The position numbers and the translations under genes were made by a program. The notes under the pieces are model-generated. The model was not told the DNA's origin. It ran no database searches and saw only the letters and a list, made by a program, of their open reading frames with translations. A DNA stretch of 5,623 nucleotides, taken from contig CBFDCL010000112.1 in NCBI GenBank assembly GCA_965603295.1, positions 1-5,623 on the forward strand, in the 5' to 3' direction. Shown here piece by piece: positions 4,237-5,623 of the stretch; the first letter of the stretch is position 1; each line of letters begins with the position of its first letter. Source of the stretch: JAFGWO01 sp965603295. GTDB taxonomy: Bacteria; BMS3Abin14.

Positions 4237-5505
4237 ATGAGTACCCAGAGAATAGCAGCACTAGAAGGCCGCATCACGGACGCCATGCGTCACGTGGCCG
4301 CGGAAGAAGGTATAAGCGTCGAAGAAGTCCGGTCCGCCCTCGCAACAGGGGAAGCCGCCATCCCGGCCAACCCGGCCCATACGTCCCTCGTTCCGAAGGG
4401 GGTGGGGAAACCGTTTACCGTCAAGGTGAACGCCAATCTGGGCACAAGCCTTGCCTGCAACGAGCCGGAACTGGAGCTGGAAAAACTGCGGTCGGCCATC
4501 GATGCCGGTGCGGATGCGGTGATGGATCTCTCCACAGGCGGGGACATGGACGAGCTCAGGCGCGAGGTGGTGAAGCAGTCCACCGTTCCCGTCGGCACGG
4601 TCCCAATCTATGATGCCGCCGTCAGGGCATACCAGAGGAATAACGATCCGGCGAAGTTCAACCCCATCGATCTCTTCGACGCCATCGAGAGGCACGCCGA
4701 GGAAGGGGTGGATTTCCTCACGCTCCACTGCGGGGTGACACGGTCGGCCGTGAAGAAGGTCCGGGACACCAACAGGGTGACCCGCATCGTCAGCCGCGGA
4801 GGATCCCTCCTCGCCACCTGGATGGAGAGGGAAGGACAGGAAAACCCCCTTTACACCGGATACGACCAGATTCTGGAGATCCTTAAAAAGCACGACGTCA
4901 CCATCAGCCTTGGTGACGGCCTGAGACCCGGCAGCCTTGTAGACGCCACCGACTCCGCCCAGATCGAGGAACTCATCACGTTGGGCGAACTGACTCTCAG
5001 GGCCTGGGAGGCCGGTGTCCAGGTGATGGTAGAAGGTCCCGGACATGTCCCCCTTCACCAGGTTCAGGCCAACGTCATCCTGCAGAAAAGGCTTTGCCAC
5101 GGTGCTCCGTTCTACGTCCTCGGGCCCCTGGTCACCGATATCGGAGCCGGGTACGACCACATCACCGGAGCCATCGGGGGAGCCCTGGCGGGAATGGCGG
5201 GAGCCGATTTCCTCTGCTACGTTACCCCGGCTGAGCATCTCTCTCTTCCCAACGTTGACGATGTCCGGAAAGGCGTGGTTGCTACCAAGATCGCGGCCCA
5301 TGCGGTGGATATCTCAAAGGGGAATAAGGCGGCCATGGAAAGGGACATCCAGATGTCGAAATGCCGGGCGGCCCTCGACTGGCCCGGGCAGATCGAACAG
5401 GCTCTCGATCCCGTGGAGGTCAAAAACAGGCTGGCCGAGAAGCTTGACCTGGAAAACGTCTGTTCCATGTGCGATAAGCTCTGCGCCATGAAGGTGTTCA
5501 GCTAA
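4237..5505 (+). CDS. thiC: Phosphomethylpyrimidine synthase ThiC (short form)
   Basis: ThiC is a non-canonical radical SAM enzyme that rearranges aminoimidazole ribotide (AIR) into HMP phosphate, the pyrimidine half of thiamin. Visible family blocks are NANLGTS (65-71), MDLSTGGD (96-103), HCGVT (164-168), SRGGS (186-190), SLGDGLRPG (224-232), EGPGHVP (266-272, likely zinc ligand His270), GYDH (305-308, likely zinc ligand His308) and PAEHL (331-335). The C-terminal cluster motif is Cys409, Cys412, Cys416 (CSMCDKLC), spaced CX2CX3C rather than the CX2CX4C of E. coli. At 422 residues it lacks the long N-terminal extension of the roughly 630-residue E. coli form. AAGGAG (4221-4226) precedes the ATG. 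The paralogue BzaF, which makes 5-hydroxybenzimidazole, is very similar, so ThiC is chosen chiefly on its thi neighbours. Confidence 0.92.
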   Translation: MSTQRIAALEGRITDAMRHVAAEEGISVEEVRSALATGEAAIPANPAHTSLVPKGVGKPFTVKVNANLGTSLACNEPELELEKLRSAIDAGADAVMDLSTGGDMDELRREVVKQSTVPVGTVPIYDAAVRAYQRNNDPAKFNPIDLFDAIERHAEEGVDFLTLHCGVTRSAVKKVRDTNRVTRIVSRGGSLLATWMEREGQENPLYTGYDQILEILKKHDVTISLGDGLRPGSLVDATDSAQIEELITLGELTLRAWEAGVQVMVEGPGHVPLHQVQANVILQKRLCHGAPFYVLGPLVTDIGAGYDHITGAIGGALAGMAGADFLCYVTPAEHLSLPNVDDVRKGVVATKIAAHAVDISKGNKAAMERDIQMSKCRAALDWPGQIEQALDPVEVKNRLAEKLDLENVCSMCDKLCAMKVFS

Positions 5506-5516
5506 AGCAAGGTGGA

Positions 5517-5602
5517 GTTTGTGGTTTGAAGTTTGAAGTTGTGATCCGTGGTTGGTGATCCGCGTTTAACTACCGTTAAACGTTAAACATTAAACGTTCA
5601 AC
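5517..5602. repeat. Heptanucleotide arrays downstream of thiC
   Basis: Almost the whole spacer after thiC can be read as seven-base units: GTTTGTG (5517), GTTTGAA (5524, 5531), GTGATCC (5541 and 5555) around GTGGTTG (5548), GTTTAAC (5564), then GTTAAAC (5575, 5582), ATTAAAC (5589) and GTTCAAC (5596). These eleven units cover 77 of 86 bases. Bases 5563-5570 and 5575-5582 form an 8-base inverted repeat (CGTTTAAC with GTTAAACG) around TACC. Bases 5580-5595 repeat 382-397 exactly. No convincing intrinsic terminator with a T tract is seen here, and no gene is visible to the end of the window. Confidence 0.75.
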
Positions 5603-5623
5603 GTGTTTTCCTTGGATCCTGGA

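Noticed and set aside
4261..5301. Long open frame (346 codons) on the minus strand, opposite thiC
   Set aside because: It is antisense to a clearly conserved thiC, with no motifs and no ribosome binding site of note. It is a composition effect.
382..5595. 16-base direct repeats as attachment sites or target duplications of a mobile element carrying the thi genes
   Set aside because: The match is part of low-complexity heptad arrays, and there is no integrase, transposase or tRNA in the window. Recombination between arrays is possible but unproven.

Overview
The window holds one thiamin (vitamin B1) biosynthesis cluster, all on the + strand, in the order thiF-thiG-thiH-thiS-thiE, then a 231-base gap, then thiC. 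The coding DNA is GC-rich. The spacers outside the cluster are AT-rich and repeat-laden. ThiH (an oxygen-sensitive radical-SAM tyrosine lyase) is present instead of the oxidase ThiO, and ThiC is a short form of about 420 residues. Both fit an anaerobic or facultatively anaerobic bacterium. My best guess is a Desulfobacterota/Desulfuromonadota-like lineage, but that is inference and the taxon is not proven here.

Bases 1-434 are control region. A tandem CCCTCAA stretch and a first copy of a dispersed repeat (41-67) come first. A sigma70-type promoter (TTGACA, 17-base spacer, TACACT; 106-134) follows. It feeds almost at once into a textbook TPP riboswitch aptamer (149-225), then a strong intrinsic terminator (260-291), with a competing antiterminator that can be drawn between them. 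Between the terminator and thiF lie about 140 bases of repeats (302-411).

Bases 435-4005 carry the thiazole half of the pathway plus the coupling enzyme, tightly packed. ThiF adenylates the Gly-Gly end of ThiS, which becomes the thiocarboxylate sulfur donor. ThiH makes dehydroglycine from tyrosine. ThiG joins these with deoxyxylulose 5-phosphate into the thiazole. ThiE couples thiazole phosphate to the pyrimidine pyrophosphate. thiH/thiS and thiS/thiE overlap, and thiG/thiH are 3 bases apart, so translation is probably coupled.

Bases 4006-4236 are a spacer with a possible independent promoter inside an inverted repeat and a leader with a possible hairpin, but no recognisable second TPP aptamer. 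thiC (4237-5505) makes the pyrimidine half (HMP-P). Bases 5506-5623 are again made almost wholly of degenerate seven-base repeats that match those upstream of thiF. HMP-P kinase (thiD), thiL and dxs are not in the window and must lie elsewhere if the pathway is complete.

I do not see an undescribed multi-gene system. The least ordinary things are the heptanucleotide arrays bracketing the cluster, a ThiF without the cysteine that E. coli ThiF uses, a ThiC with a shortened cluster-binding motif, and thiC sitting downstream of its own putative promoter without a riboswitch.
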